Origin: Microbacterium indicum DSM 19969
GTDB lineage: Bacteria; Actinomycetota; Actinomycetes; Actinomycetales; Microbacteriaceae
NCBI RefSeq assembly: GCF_000422385.1
Contig: NZ_AULR01000005.1
Coordinates: 112,452-176,451, forward strand
Length of the DNA: 64,000 nt
Direction of reading: 5' to 3'
Under the pieces are notes generated by a model. It made no database searches, was not told the DNA's origin, and saw nothing but the letters and a program-made list of their open reading frames with translations. Shown piece by piece: positions 45,925-54,694 of this stretch. How positions within the stretch are numbered: position 1 is the stretch's first letter; each line of letters starts with the position of its first letter. The position numbers and the translations under genes are program-made.

Positions 45925-47265
45925 TCAGGCGAAGCGGGGGCCCAGCGACGCCGGGGCCGACGGGAGGTCGGACGGGGGCAGCGCCGGGAGCGGGGCGCGG
46001 TCGAGCCAGCGGCCGAAGAGGGGGGCGAGGGCGGATCCCGACTCCTCCTCGGCGACCGCGATGAAGTCGCGCGGGGTCGCGGTCGCGTGGCGGAACCGTT
46101 CGGTCCACGCGCGCAGCACCGCGAAGAAGGCGTCGTCGCCGATCGTGAGCCGCAGCGCGTGGAGCGTGAGCGCGCCGCGCGTGTAGACGCGGTCGTCGAA
46201 CATGTCGGCCGCACCCGGATCCGAGACGACGATGTCCTGCGGCTCGCGCGCGAGGCGGGCGTGGTGCGCGAGAGCGAGCGCGTGCGCGGTCGGGCCGCCC
46301 GACGCCTCCGACCAGATCCACTCGGCGTAGCAGGCGAAGCCCTCGTTGAGCCAGATGTCGCGCCACTGCGCGAGGCCCACGCTGTTGCCGAACCACTGGT
46401 GCGCGAGCTCGTGCGCGATGAGGCGCTCGAGGGATCCGCGCCCGTCGATGTGGTTCGCCCCGAAGACCGCGCCGCCCTGCGCCTCGAGCGGGATCTCGAG
46501 GTCGTCCTCCGTCACGACGACCGTGTAGTCGGGCAGCGGATACGGCCCGAACGCCTCGGAGAAGACCTCGACCATGCGCGGCAGGTCGCGGAAGTCGCGG
46601 GCGACGCGCGGCGCGATCCCGCGCGGGTGGAGGATCTCGCCGCGCACGCCCCCGAGGTCGACCTCGCGCCGCAGGTAGCGGCCGATCTGCACCGTCATCA
46701 GGTACGTGGCGGTCGGCTCGTCGCGCTCGAACACCCACGTGCGCCTGCCGCGGGCCGCCCGGCGCGAGACGAAGCCGCCGGACGCGACCGCGTACCCCGC
46801 GTCGGTCGTGAGCTCGAGCCGGTAGCTCGCCTTGTCGCTCGGCACGTCGTCGCACGGGAACCACGTGGGCGCGCCCGTGGGCTGCGACGCGACGATGACG
46901 CCGTCGTCGAGCTCCTCCCAGCCGAGGGATCCCCAGGGCGTGCGCCGCGGGCGGGGGGATCCCGCGTAGGTCACCTCGATCTCGAACGTGTCCCCCGCGG
47001 CGAGCGCGCGGCCCAGCCGGATCTTGAGCTTGTGGTCGCTCTGCTTGAAGCTCGCGCCCTTGTCGCCCGCGACGCGCACCTTCGACGCGCGCAGGCCGAC
47101 GAGGTCGAAGGAGATCCCCTTCGTGTCGCGCACGGCGCGCCCCGTGATCGTCGCGGTGCCGGCGAGCCGGTTGGCCGAGACCTTGTAGTCGAGCTCGAGC
47201 TCGTAGCGGTCGACCGAGATGTCGACGTCACCGCTGCGTGGGGCGTAGGCGTCGCCGCCCGTCAT
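45925..47265 (-). CDS. M1-family zinc aminopeptidase
   Basis: This 446-residue metallopeptidase has the zinc site His285-Glu286-x-x-His289 plus Glu308 (HELAHQWFG...LNEGFACYAEW). The N-terminal beta-sandwich and thermolysin-like domain are present, but the long C-terminal helical domain of aminopeptidase N is not. The GAMEN exopeptidase motif is replaced by EAQGGAVFG, as in a short actinobacterial branch. There is no signal peptide. Its ATG overlaps the stop of the synthetase gene, so it is co-produced. M1 aminopeptidases degrade epsilon-poly-lysine in producing Streptomyces, which fits. Confidence 0.87.
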   Translation of the reverse strand: MTGGDAYAPRSGDVDISVDRYELELDYKVSANRLAGTATITGRAVRDTKGISFDLVGLRASKVRVAGDKGASFKQSDHKLKIRLGRALAAGDTFEIEVTYAGSPRPRRTPWGSLGWEELDDGVIVASQPTGAPTWFPCDDVPSDKASYRLELTTDAGYAVASGGFVSRRAARGRRTWVFERDEPTATYLMTVQIGRYLRREVDLGGVRGEILHPRGIAPRVARDFRDLPRMVEVFSEAFGPYPLPDYTVVVTEDDLEIPLEAQGGAVFGANHIDGRGSLERLIAHELAHQWFGNSVGLAQWRDIWLNEGFACYAEWIWSEASGGPTAHALALAHHARLAREPQDIVVSDPGAADMFDDRVYTRGALTLHALRLTIGDDAFFAVLRAWTERFRHATATPRDFIAVAEEESGSALAPLFGRWLDRAPLPALPPSDLPSAPASLGPRFA

Positions 47266-50200
47266 TCGGCGCTCTCCGCGTAGGCGCGGACCTTGACGGC
47301 CCGCCACGGGCCGATGGGGTTGCCGCTCCACCGCGAACCCGCGGGCACGGACTCGCCGCGCATGACGAGCGACGCGGGCCCGACGGTCGCGTCGTGTCCG
47401 ATCGAGGCGGCGGGGAGGATCACGCTGTGCGGGCCGAGGGTCGCGCCCTGTTCGAGCGTCACGGTGTCAGTCGCCATCACACGATCATGGAACAGATGGG
47501 TCTGAACCACAGAACCGCGGTTGACGACGGATCCGTCTCCGAGGGTCACGAGGTCGGGCTCGGGCAGCCAGTAGCTGTCGGTCCACACGCCGTGCCCGAT
47601 CTTCGCCCCGAGGGTGCGCAGCCAGAATGCGAGCGCCGGAGTACCCGCCGCCGCGTTCGCGAACCACGGCGCCGCGAGCATCTCGGTGAAGGTGTCGCTG
47701 ACCTCGGTGCGCCACACGAAGCTGGACCAGAGCGTGTGCTCGCCCGCCCGGATGACGCCGACGAAGATCCACTTCGCGGCCGTCGTCACGAGCGCCGCGA
47801 CGGCGCCCGCCGCGAGGAGGACGACGCCCGACAGCAGCACGGCCGCCCACACGCCCCACGCCTCGGCGAGGAGGCCGAGCGCGACGAGCACCGCGACGCC
47901 GAGCCCGACGGTCGCGAAGACCGGCACGATGCGGCACATCTCCCACAGCGCGCGGGCGACGCGGAGGCCCGCCGACGGCGCGTAGGTGCGCTCGGCGTCG
48001 GCCTCGTTGACGACGCGGCGCAGGCGCATGGCGGGGGATCCGAGCCAGGACGACCGCGCCTTCGCCTTGTCGGGTGCGACGCCGAGAACCGCGACGAGCG
48101 CGTCCTTCGGAACCTTGTGTCCCGCCGACGCGAGGCCCGAGTTGCCGAGGAAGGCGCGCTTGCCGATCCGCGCCTCGCCGAGGCGCATCCACCCGCCCCG
48201 CAGCTCGTAGGTCGCGAGCATCGTGTCGTCGGCGAGGAAGGCGCCGTCGTCGATGCGGCTGAGCGAGGGCAGCAGCAGGACCGTCGACGCCTCGACGTTC
48301 TTCCCGACCTTCGCGCCGAGCATGCGCAGCCACACGGCGGTGAACATGCTCGAGTAGATCGGGAAGAGGAAGGTGCGCGACGCGTCGAGCAGCCGCTCGG
48401 TCGTCCAGGCCTGCCACGCGATGCGCGAGCGCGACGGGTGCACCCCGGGCCGCAGTCCGATCGAGAGCAGGCGCACGAGGATCACGACGGCCCCGGCGTA
48501 GACGACGCCGATCACGAGTGTCGCGGGCACGAGCCACGCCGCGAGAGCCCCGACGGCGCCGAGGAGCGAGTCGGATCCGCGCGCGCCCCAGGCGAGGACG
48601 GCGCCTCCCGTCGCGAACGCGACGAAGGGCAGGAGCGCGAGGCCGATCGAGGAGAGCGCGTAGGCCGCCATCCAGCCGTTGCGGCGGGGCGGGTCGCCGG
48701 CCGCGAGCGGCGCCGACTTCCCCGAGACGCGCACGGCGGGGGATCCGGCCCAGCGCTGCTCGGCCTTCACGCGCCCGAAGACGCTCGAGCCGGGCGCGAT
48801 CTCGGCCCCGCGGCCGACCTTGGCCCCGGGGGCGAGGGTGCTGCGCGCGCCGATCGTCGCGCCGGCGCCGACGTGGATTCCGCCGATGCGGACGGTGTCG
48901 CCGTCGATCCAGTAGCCCGTGAGGTCGACCTCGGGCTCGATCGAGGCCCCGTCGCCGATCTCGAGCATGCCCGTGATCGGCGGGAGCGCGTGGAGGTCGA
49001 CGTCTCGGCCGATCTTCGCCCCGAGGAGCCGCGCATACTGCACGACCCAGGGCGCGCCCGCGAGCCCGACGGCGTCGATCTGCGCGCCGATCTGCTCGGC
49101 GAGCCAGAGCCGCAGGTGCACGCCCCCGCCGCGGCGGTGGTCGCCCGGCGCGACGCCACCGAGCAGGAGGCGGGCCGCCGCGGCCGCGATGCCCATGCGC
49201 CCGAACGGCGTCGCGAAGACGACGAGCCCGATCGCGATCGCCCACCACGGCGCCGTCGGCAGGAAGCCGAAGCCCGGGAAGAGGTTCAGGATCCAGCCCG
49301 CCGCGAGCAGCCAGAGGACCCAGCGCGCGCCGCTCAGGATGAAGAGCGGAACCTCGAGGAGGGTCTGCAGCCACCGCATCGAGCGCGGGGTCGGCGACGC
49401 CGTCGAGAAGGTCGCGGGCGCCTGGTCCTCGTCCTCGGACTCGTTCTCGACGGCCGCGGCCATCTGCCCGAGCCGGGGCAGGTCGTAGACGTCGCCCATC
49501 GTGAACTCGGGGGCGCGGGCGCGGATCCGCGACACGAGCTGCGCCGCCGCGAGGGACCCGCCGCCGAGCTCGAAGAAGTCGGCGTCGGCGCTCTCGGGCG
49601 GCGCGCCGAGCACGGCGGCCCACTGCTCGGCGAGCCACGCGGCCGTGCCCGTGAGCGAGGAGTCGATCTCGCCCGTCTCGAGCGGCCACGGGAGCGCCTT
49701 CTTGTCGACCTTGCCCGAGACGCGCACGGGCAGCTCGTCCATGAGGGCGATGAGCGGGATCAGCGGCGCGGGAAGCGACTCGGCGAGCTGGGCGCGCGCC
49801 GCGGATCGCTCGAAGCCCTCCGCGGGGACGACGTAGCCGACGAGCAGCGAGACGCCGCCCTCGGACTTCTGCACCGTCACGGCGGCCGCCGACACGTCGG
49901 GCAGGTTCTGCAGCGCGCTCTCGACCTCGCCGAGCTCGATGCGGCGGCCGCCGACCTTCACCTGGTCGTCGGCGCGGCCCATGAAGACGAGCCCCTCGCT
50001 CTCGGAGCGCACGAGGTCGCCCGAGCGGTAGGCGCGGTCCCAGCCGAGCGACGGCATGGGCGCGTACTTCTCGGCGTCCTTCTCGGGGTCGAGGTAGCGC
50101 GCGAGGCCGACCCCGCCGATGACGAGCTCGCCCGTCTCGCCCTCGGCGACGCGTTCGCCCTCGCCGTCGACGACCGCGAGGATCCAGCCGTTGAGCGGCA

Positions 50201-51167
50201 GGCCGATGCGGATCGGGGCGGATCCGTCCATCTTCGCCGCCGACGCGACGACCGTCGCCTCGGTCGGCCCGTACGTGTTCCACACCTCGCGGTCGGGGCC
50301 GACGAGGCGTGAGGCGAGCTCGGGAGGCAGCGCCTCGCCGCCGAAGATGAGGAGGCGCAGGTTCTCGATCGCGTCCTGCGGCCAGAGCGCCGCGAGGGTG
50401 GGGACGGTCGAGACCGCCGTGATCCCGTGCCCGAGGAGCCAGGGGCCGAGGTCCTCGCCCGAGCGCACGAGCGCGCGCGGCGCCGGGACGAGGCAGGCTC
50501 CGTGGCGCCACGCGAGCCACATCTCCTCGCACGACGCGTCGAACGCGACCGAGAGGCCCGCGAGCACGCGGTCACCGGGGCCGAGGGGCTGCTCCTGCAG
50601 GAAGAGGTTCGCCTCGGCGTCGACGAACGCGGCGGCCGAGCGGTGGCGCACCGCGACGCCCTTCGGCACGCCGGTCGAGCCGGAGGTGAAGATGATCCAC
50701 GCGTCGTGGTCGGGCGTCGGCGGATCGACGAGCGGCTCGCCGCCGGGCTCGGGGTCGTCGCCGTCGAAGAGGTCGGTCTCGGATCCGTCCGCCGCGACGT
50801 AGGCGTGCTCCTGGGCGATGCCCGCGACGTGCGCTTCGCCGAAGACGAGGTCGGCGCGCTCCTGCGGGTCGTCGGCGTCGACCGGGACGTAGGCGGCGCC
50901 CGCCGCCATGATGCCCAGGATCGCGACGTAGAGCTCGCGGCTGCCCGAGGGCATGCGCACGCCGACCCTGTCGCCCGGCCGCACGCCCGCGTCGCGCAGC
51001 CGCGCGGCTGTGCGCCAGACGTGGGCGAGGAGCTCGGCGTAGCTGAGCGCGCCGCCCTCGTCCTCGAGCGCCGAGGCGTCGGGGTGCCGTTCGGCCGTCG
51101 CGCGCACGACGTCGATGAGCGTGCGCTCGGGTGCGGCGAGGCCGGAGCGGTCGAAGGGATCGGTCAC
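47262..51167 (-). CDS. Pls/PosA-type poly-amino-acid synthetase (single-module NRPS)
   Basis: This 1301-residue membrane enzyme has an adenylation domain (about 1-495: TSGSTGVPKG 161-170, YGPTE 299-303, YRSGDLVR, VSGKVDKKAL with Lys486) and a carrier domain with Ser538 in FFELGGGSL. Six predicted helices follow (near 602-624, 640-653, 832-860, 870-900, 1082-1102, 1104-1135), separating three hexapeptide-repeat acyltransferase-like domains (about 654-831, 901-1080, 1136-1301). This is the layout and length of epsilon-poly-L-lysine synthetase. The GTG at 51167 has AAGGAG upstream. Hand-read specificity residues are D-A-E-S-I-G-T-V-V-K, lysine-like. It is coupled to an M1 peptidase. The product is inferred, not known. 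Confidence 0.88.
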   Translation of the reverse strand: MTDPFDRSGLAAPERTLIDVVRATAERHPDASALEDEGGALSYAELLAHVWRTAARLRDAGVRPGDRVGVRMPSGSRELYVAILGIMAAGAAYVPVDADDPQERADLVFGEAHVAGIAQEHAYVAADGSETDLFDGDDPEPGGEPLVDPPTPDHDAWIIFTSGSTGVPKGVAVRHRSAAAFVDAEANLFLQEQPLGPGDRVLAGLSVAFDASCEEMWLAWRHGACLVPAPRALVRSGEDLGPWLLGHGITAVSTVPTLAALWPQDAIENLRLLIFGGEALPPELASRLVGPDREVWNTYGPTEATVVASAAKMDGSAPIRIGLPLNGWILAVVDGEGERVAEGETGELVIGGVGLARYLDPEKDAEKYAPMPSLGWDRAYRSGDLVRSESEGLVFMGRADDQVKVGGRRIELGEVESALQNLPDVSAAAVTVQKSEGGVSLLVGYVVPAEGFERSAARAQLAESLPAPLIPLIALMDELPVRVSGKVDKKALPWPLETGEIDSSLTGTAAWLAEQWAAVLGAPPESADADFFELGGGSLAAAQLVSRIRARAPEFTMGDVYDLPRLGQMAAAVENESEDEDQAPATFSTASPTPRSMRWLQTLLEVPLFILSGARWVLWLLAAGWILNLFPGFGFLPTAPWWAIAIGLVVFATPFGRMGIAAAAARLLLGGVAPGDHRRGGGVHLRLWLAEQIGAQIDAVGLAGAPWVVQYARLLGAKIGRDVDLHALPPITGMLEIGDGASIEPEVDLTGYWIDGDTVRIGGIHVGAGATIGARSTLAPGAKVGRGAEIAPGSSVFGRVKAEQRWAGSPAVRVSGKSAPLAAGDPPRRNGWMAAYALSSIGLALLPFVAFATGGAVLAWGARGSDSLLGAVGALAAWLVPATLVIGVVYAGAVVILVRLLSIGLRPGVHPSRSRIAWQAWTTERLLDASRTFLFPIYSSMFTAVWLRMLGAKVGKNVEASTVLLLPSLSRIDDGAFLADDTMLATYELRGGWMRLGEARIGKRAFLGNSGLASAGHKVPKDALVAVLGVAPDKAKARSSWLGSPAMRLRRVVNEADAERTYAPSAGLRVARALWEMCRIVPVFATVGLGVAVLVALGLLAEAWGVWAAVLLSGVVLLAAGAVAALVTTAAKWIFVGVIRAGEHTLWSSFVWRTEVSDTFTEMLAAPWFANAAAGTPALAFWLRTLGAKIGHGVWTDSYWLPEPDLVTLGDGSVVNRGSVVQTHLFHDRVMATDTVTLEQGATLGPHSVILPAASIGHDATVGPASLVMRGESVPAGSRWSGNPIGPWRAVKVRAYAESAE

Positions 51168-51238
51168 GGGGTCTCCTTGGGATCCAGCGGCTCGAGCCCC
51201 AGGATCCTACCGAGGCGAGGTGAACGGCAGGGGGCCCG

Positions 51239-51970
51239 TCAGCGCGCGAGGAGCGTCGCGAGCGCGGCCGAACGGCGTTCGAGCTGCTCGGCGTAGCTGC
51301 CGTCCCTCTCGGCCCAGCGCAGGTGCTGCGCCGCCTCGACGACCACCTCGTTCGGGGTCGGTTCGCGGACGATGAGACCGATGACCTCGTCGAGGAACTC
51401 TCCCATCGGCAGAGCGGCGGGGTTGATCCGCTCCTGCCCCGCGTTCGCGACGGCGGGCGGCACGAGCTCCGTGACGCCGATGCCCGTTCCGGCGAGCTGC
51501 GCGCGCAGCGCCTCACTGTAGGCGTGGACGCCGGCCTTCGTCGCGCCGTAGCTCGGCATCGGCGGGAACGGCAGGAAGCCGATGCCGGACGACACCGTGA
51601 CGATGTCGCCCGATCCGCGCGCGAGAAGGTGCGGCATGAAGGCGTCGACCACGCGCATGGTGCCGAGCAGGTTGATCTCGACCGCCCGCTCCGCCTCCGC
51701 CGCGTGGGCGGGGTCACGGAGGTCCTCGATCGGCATGATGCCCGCCATCGTGACGACGAGATCGAGGTCCGGGTGTGCCAGGAGGATCGCGTCGCGGGCG
51801 CGGGCGATCGACAGGGGATCGGTGACGTCGATGCGGACCCGGCCGTCGCCCTCGGCAGCCCGTCCTCCGACGATGACGGTGCTCCCGGCCTCGCGCAGGC
51901 GGGCGGCGAGTGCCGCTCCGATGCCCGTGGTCCCCCCGGCGATGAACGCGGTGCGTGCGGTGATGTTCAT
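51239..51970 (-). CDS. Short-chain dehydrogenase/reductase
   Basis: This 243-residue NAD(P)-dependent oxidoreductase has AFIAGGTTGIGAALA, the structural VTMAGI stretch in place of NNAG, active-site serine in TVSSGIG and the YGATKAG catalytic pair. The first motif is slightly unusual (AGGTTGIG). It is divergent from the XRE-type regulator gene, a frequent pairing in which the regulator controls the dehydrogenase. It ends 71 bases before the synthetase gene on the same strand. The substrate is unknown. Confidence 0.85.
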   Translation of the reverse strand: MNITARTAFIAGGTTGIGAALAARLREAGSTVIVGGRAAEGDGRVRIDVTDPLSIARARDAILLAHPDLDLVVTMAGIMPIEDLRDPAHAAEAERAVEINLLGTMRVVDAFMPHLLARGSGDIVTVSSGIGFLPFPPMPSYGATKAGVHAYSEALRAQLAGTGIGVTELVPPAVANAGQERINPAALPMGEFLDEVIGLIVREPTPNEVVVEAAQHLRWAERDGSYAEQLERRSAALATLLAR

Positions 51971-51987
51971 GGTCTCTCCTCGTCTGC

Positions 51988-52003
51988 GCCCCGTACTCGG
52001 GGC
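51988..52003. repeat. Inverted repeat in SDR/XRE divergent region
   Basis: GCCCCG-TACT-CGGGGC forms six-base arms around a four-base centre in the 138-base region between the divergent dehydrogenase and regulator genes. It could be an operator for the regulator or a leader hairpin for the dehydrogenase message. Confidence 0.35.
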
Positions 52004-52108
52004 TCGGATCCATCGTGTGGTCGCGCTTCGCCCCCAGGGAGTGCCGCGCTCATCCAGGGGTCCGGCGGGGCATCCCCTCGTCCGTCGCGTGGTCGTAGCG
52101 TGTGGAGC

Positions 52109-52936
52109 ATGGATCCCGACCGGAACCGCCTCGGCGACTACCTGCGCGCGCGGCGTGACCTCGTCACGCCGGAGCGGGCGGGGATCCCCGGGGGAGGGCG
52201 TCGCCGCGTGCCCGGCCTCCGACGCGAGGAGGTCGCGATGCTCGCGGGCATCAGCGCCGACTACTACCTGCGGCTCGAGCGCGGGCGCGACGCGCACCCG
52301 TCGGAGCAGGTGCTGTCGGCGCTCGCCCGGGTTCTGCAGCTCGACGATGTCGAGCGGCAGTACCTGCTGGAGCTGGCGCAGCCGGCTCCCGTGCGCCGGC
52401 GTCCGGGACATGCCGAGCGCGTACCGCCGCGGCTCGACGCGATGCTGTCGGCACTCGGTGTCCCGGCTTTCGTGGAGGGGCGCGCATACGACGTGCTCGC
52501 GTCCAACGCGCTCGCCCGTGCGCTCTCTCCGCGCCTCGTCCCGGGAGAGAACCGGCTGAGGTCGCTCCTGCTCGACCCCGCCGAGCGCGACTTCCACGCC
52601 GAGTGGGAGCTGCAGGTCCGCGGGTTCGTCGCCGCGTTCCGCGGAACGGTGCGGGGGCAGGAGGACGACCCGCGGGTCCGGGAGCTCGTCGGCGAGCTGT
52701 CACTCGCCTCGGCTCGGTTCCGCGATCTCTGGGCGCGGCACGACGTGCGCGAGCTGGCGGGTGGCACCGCGGAGGTTCGTCATCCCGTCGTCGGCGACCT
52801 CACCCTGCATCGCGAGAAGCTGCCCGTCGAGGCCGTGACGCTCGTCGTCTACTACGCGTCCGACGAGACGTCGGCCGAGAGGCTGCGCCTCCTGGGCTCC
52901 TCGATCGCGGGTCCCGCCCTCACGCCTCGCGCGTGA
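52109..52936 (+). CDS. XRE-family regulator with MmyB-like ligand domain
   Basis: This 275-residue protein has an N-terminal Cro/C1-type helix-turn-helix (VPGLRREEVAMLAGISADYYLRLERGRDAHPSEQVLSAL split over two motifs) and a C-terminal PAS-like domain of the MmyB type (residues about 105-270) proposed to bind a fatty-acid-like ligand. Such regulators commonly sit divergent to an SDR gene, as here. Its last 17 bases overlap the end of the convergent transglutaminase gene, and GGAG lies just before the ATG. Confidence 0.87.
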   Translation: MDPDRNRLGDYLRARRDLVTPERAGIPGGGRRRVPGLRREEVAMLAGISADYYLRLERGRDAHPSEQVLSALARVLQLDDVERQYLLELAQPAPVRRRPGHAERVPPRLDAMLSALGVPAFVEGRAYDVLASNALARALSPRLVPGENRLRSLLLDPAERDFHAEWELQVRGFVAAFRGTVRGQEDDPRVRELVGELSLASARFRDLWARHDVRELAGGTAEVRHPVVGDLTLHREKLPVEAVTLVVYYASDETSAERLRLLGSSIAGPALTPRA

Positions 52937-53765
52937 TCGCGACGCGGACCCCGAGCTCGCTCCCCGACGGCCCGGCGTAGACCCCGCGCAGGGGCGGGAC
53001 GTCGGTGTAGTCGCGCCCGCGTCCGACCTGCACGTGCCGGTCGCAGATCTCGATCGCGTTCGTCGGATCCCATCCCCGCCACTCGCCCGCGAACCACTCG
53101 ACCCACGCGTGCGATTCGCCCGTCACGGTCTCGCCGATCGCCGGCTCGGCCTGCGGGTGCAGGTACCCCGACACGTAGCGCGCGGGGATGCCGACCGAGC
53201 GGAGGGCCCCGAGCGCGATGTGGGTGATGTCCTGGCACACGCCCTCGCCCGCGGCCCACGCGTCGGCCGCCGTCGTCGACACGTCGGTCGCGCCCGGGAC
53301 GTACCTGACGCGCGCCGCGACGGCGCGGAGGATCTCCTGCGCCGCGCGATCCGGGTTGGCCTCGGCCGCCGCGATCCCCGCCGCGATGGCCCGGACCTCC
53401 TCGTGCGGCTCGGTGCGCGGGGTCTGGGCGATCTGCTCGACGGTCGGAACCGCGGCCGCCGCGGCCGCCGCGAGCTCGGCCCAGGTGAGGTCGACGGGCT
53501 CGAGGTCCCTCGGCCGCACCTCGACGACGCTCCGCGCCGTGATCGTCAGGTCGTCGTGCGCCGTCAGCACCTCGAACGCCGCGACGTGGGTTCCGAAGTA
53601 GTCGACGTAGGTGCTCACGGCCGTGTGCGGGGCGATGTCGAGCGACGTCGTCATCACGAGCTGCCGCTCGGTCGTGACGGGCGTCATCCGCACCTCGTTG
53701 TACGACGCCGTGACGTCGCTCGGGTAGCGGAACCCCGTCTCGTGCTCGATGCGCAGGCGCTTCAT
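52920..53765 (-). CDS. Transglutaminase-like cysteine peptidase
   Basis: This 281-residue protein has an N-terminal bacterial transglutaminase-associated domain (YNEVRMTP, VDYFGTHVAAFEV) and a catalytic domain with Cys177 in GEGVCQD, His219 in ESHAWVEW and Asp233 in GWDPTN. It is the third gene of the ATP-grasp, alpha-E, transglutaminase operon, which is widely conserved in bacteria but uncharacterised. These proteins probably process or cross-link a peptide made by the ATP-grasp enzyme. The ATG overlaps the alpha-E gene stop. Confidence 0.88.
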   Translation of the reverse strand: MKRLRIEHETGFRYPSDVTASYNEVRMTPVTTERQLVMTTSLDIAPHTAVSTYVDYFGTHVAAFEVLTAHDDLTITARSVVEVRPRDLEPVDLTWAELAAAAAAAVPTVEQIAQTPRTEPHEEVRAIAAGIAAAEANPDRAAQEILRAVAARVRYVPGATDVSTTAADAWAAGEGVCQDITHIALGALRSVGIPARYVSGYLHPQAEPAIGETVTGESHAWVEWFAGEWRGWDPTNAIEICDRHVQVGRGRDYTDVPPLRGVYAGPSGSELGVRVAITREA

Positions 53766-54694
53766 CCGACCTCTCCGATCCAGCTGGGCTCGGCCTGCGT
53801 CGGGAAGAACTGCTGGCGGATCGCCTCGCTCGCCTCCGTCGACAGGGCCTGCACCCGCTCCATCCGCCCCGGGAGGTCGTCGAGGATCTCGGCGACGGGG
53901 GTGTACTCGAGCTCGTGGCGGATCCGCCCGAGCGCCCGCTGCGCGGGATTCGCGTGCCCCGCGCGGCCCGTCTGCGGGTCGATCCCCGCGAGCGATCGCT
54001 CGGCCGCCGCGACCGAGAACACGATCGAGCGCGGGAAGAGCCGGTCGAGCAGCAGGAACTCGGCCGCCGCCGCGGCGCTCTGCGCGCCCTGGTAGGTGCG
54101 CAGGAACGGGTCGTACGCGCCGCAGGAGCGCAGGATCGTCGTCCACGACGGGCCCGACTCGGGGGTCAGCGACCGCGTCGCCAGGAGCCGGGCGATCATG
54201 TCGATCCGCTCGATCGCGCGGCCGAGCGTGAAGAACTGCCACGACTCGTCGCGCGCCGCGTTCGACTCGACGACGCCGTAGGCGAGGGCCGAGCGGTCGA
54301 GGACCCACTGGAAGGCCTCGTGCGACTGCCCCGAGCGCAGGCGCCGCGGCATGCGCCTGTTGGTCGTGTTGAGGACCTCCCACAGCTCGGCCGACACGAT
54401 CTCGCGGGCGCGGCGCGCGTTCTCGCGCGCGGCGCGCACCGAGAACGCGATGCTCGTCGGCTCGTCGAGGTCGACGGCGAGCCTGCGGACGACCTCCTCG
54501 CGCCGCACGACCTCGCCGCGCGGGGGCGCCGCGACGCCCATGACCGAGAGCATCGAGCGGCAGGCCGTGTCCTCGTCGGCCCACGGATCCTCGAGCAGCA
54601 GCTGCAGGTGCACGTCGAGGATCCGGGCGGTCCCGTCGGCCCTGTCGATGTACCGTCCGATCCAGAACAGGCTCTCGGCGATCCGGCTCAGCAT
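53762..54694 (-). CDS. Alpha-E domain protein
   Basis: This 310-residue all-helical protein begins with the family hallmark MLSRIAESLFWIGRYIDRADGTARILD and has conserved glutamate-rich helices (RAIERIDMIARLL). No enzyme activity is known; it always accompanies the circularly permuted ATP-grasp and transglutaminase-like proteins and may act as a partner or scaffold. It overlaps both neighbours in the operon by four to seven bases. Confidence 0.87.
   Translation of the reverse strand: MLSRIAESLFWIGRYIDRADGTARILDVHLQLLLEDPWADEDTACRSMLSVMGVAAPPRGEVVRREEVVRRLAVDLDEPTSIAFSVRAARENARRAREIVSAELWEVLNTTNRRMPRRLRSGQSHEAFQWVLDRSALAYGVVESNAARDESWQFFTLGRAIERIDMIARLLATRSLTPESGPSWTTILRSCGAYDPFLRTYQGAQSAAAAAEFLLLDRLFPRSIVFSVAAAERSLAGIDPQTGRAGHANPAQRALGRIRHELEYTPVAEILDDLPGRMERVQALSTEASEAIRQQFFPTQAEPSWIGEVG

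Noticed and set aside
47262..51167. Ordinary multi-domain NRPS fragment
   Set aside because: No HHxxxDG condensation motif or thioesterase is present; the membrane helices and hexapeptide domains match the Pls/PosA class and the gene is full length.
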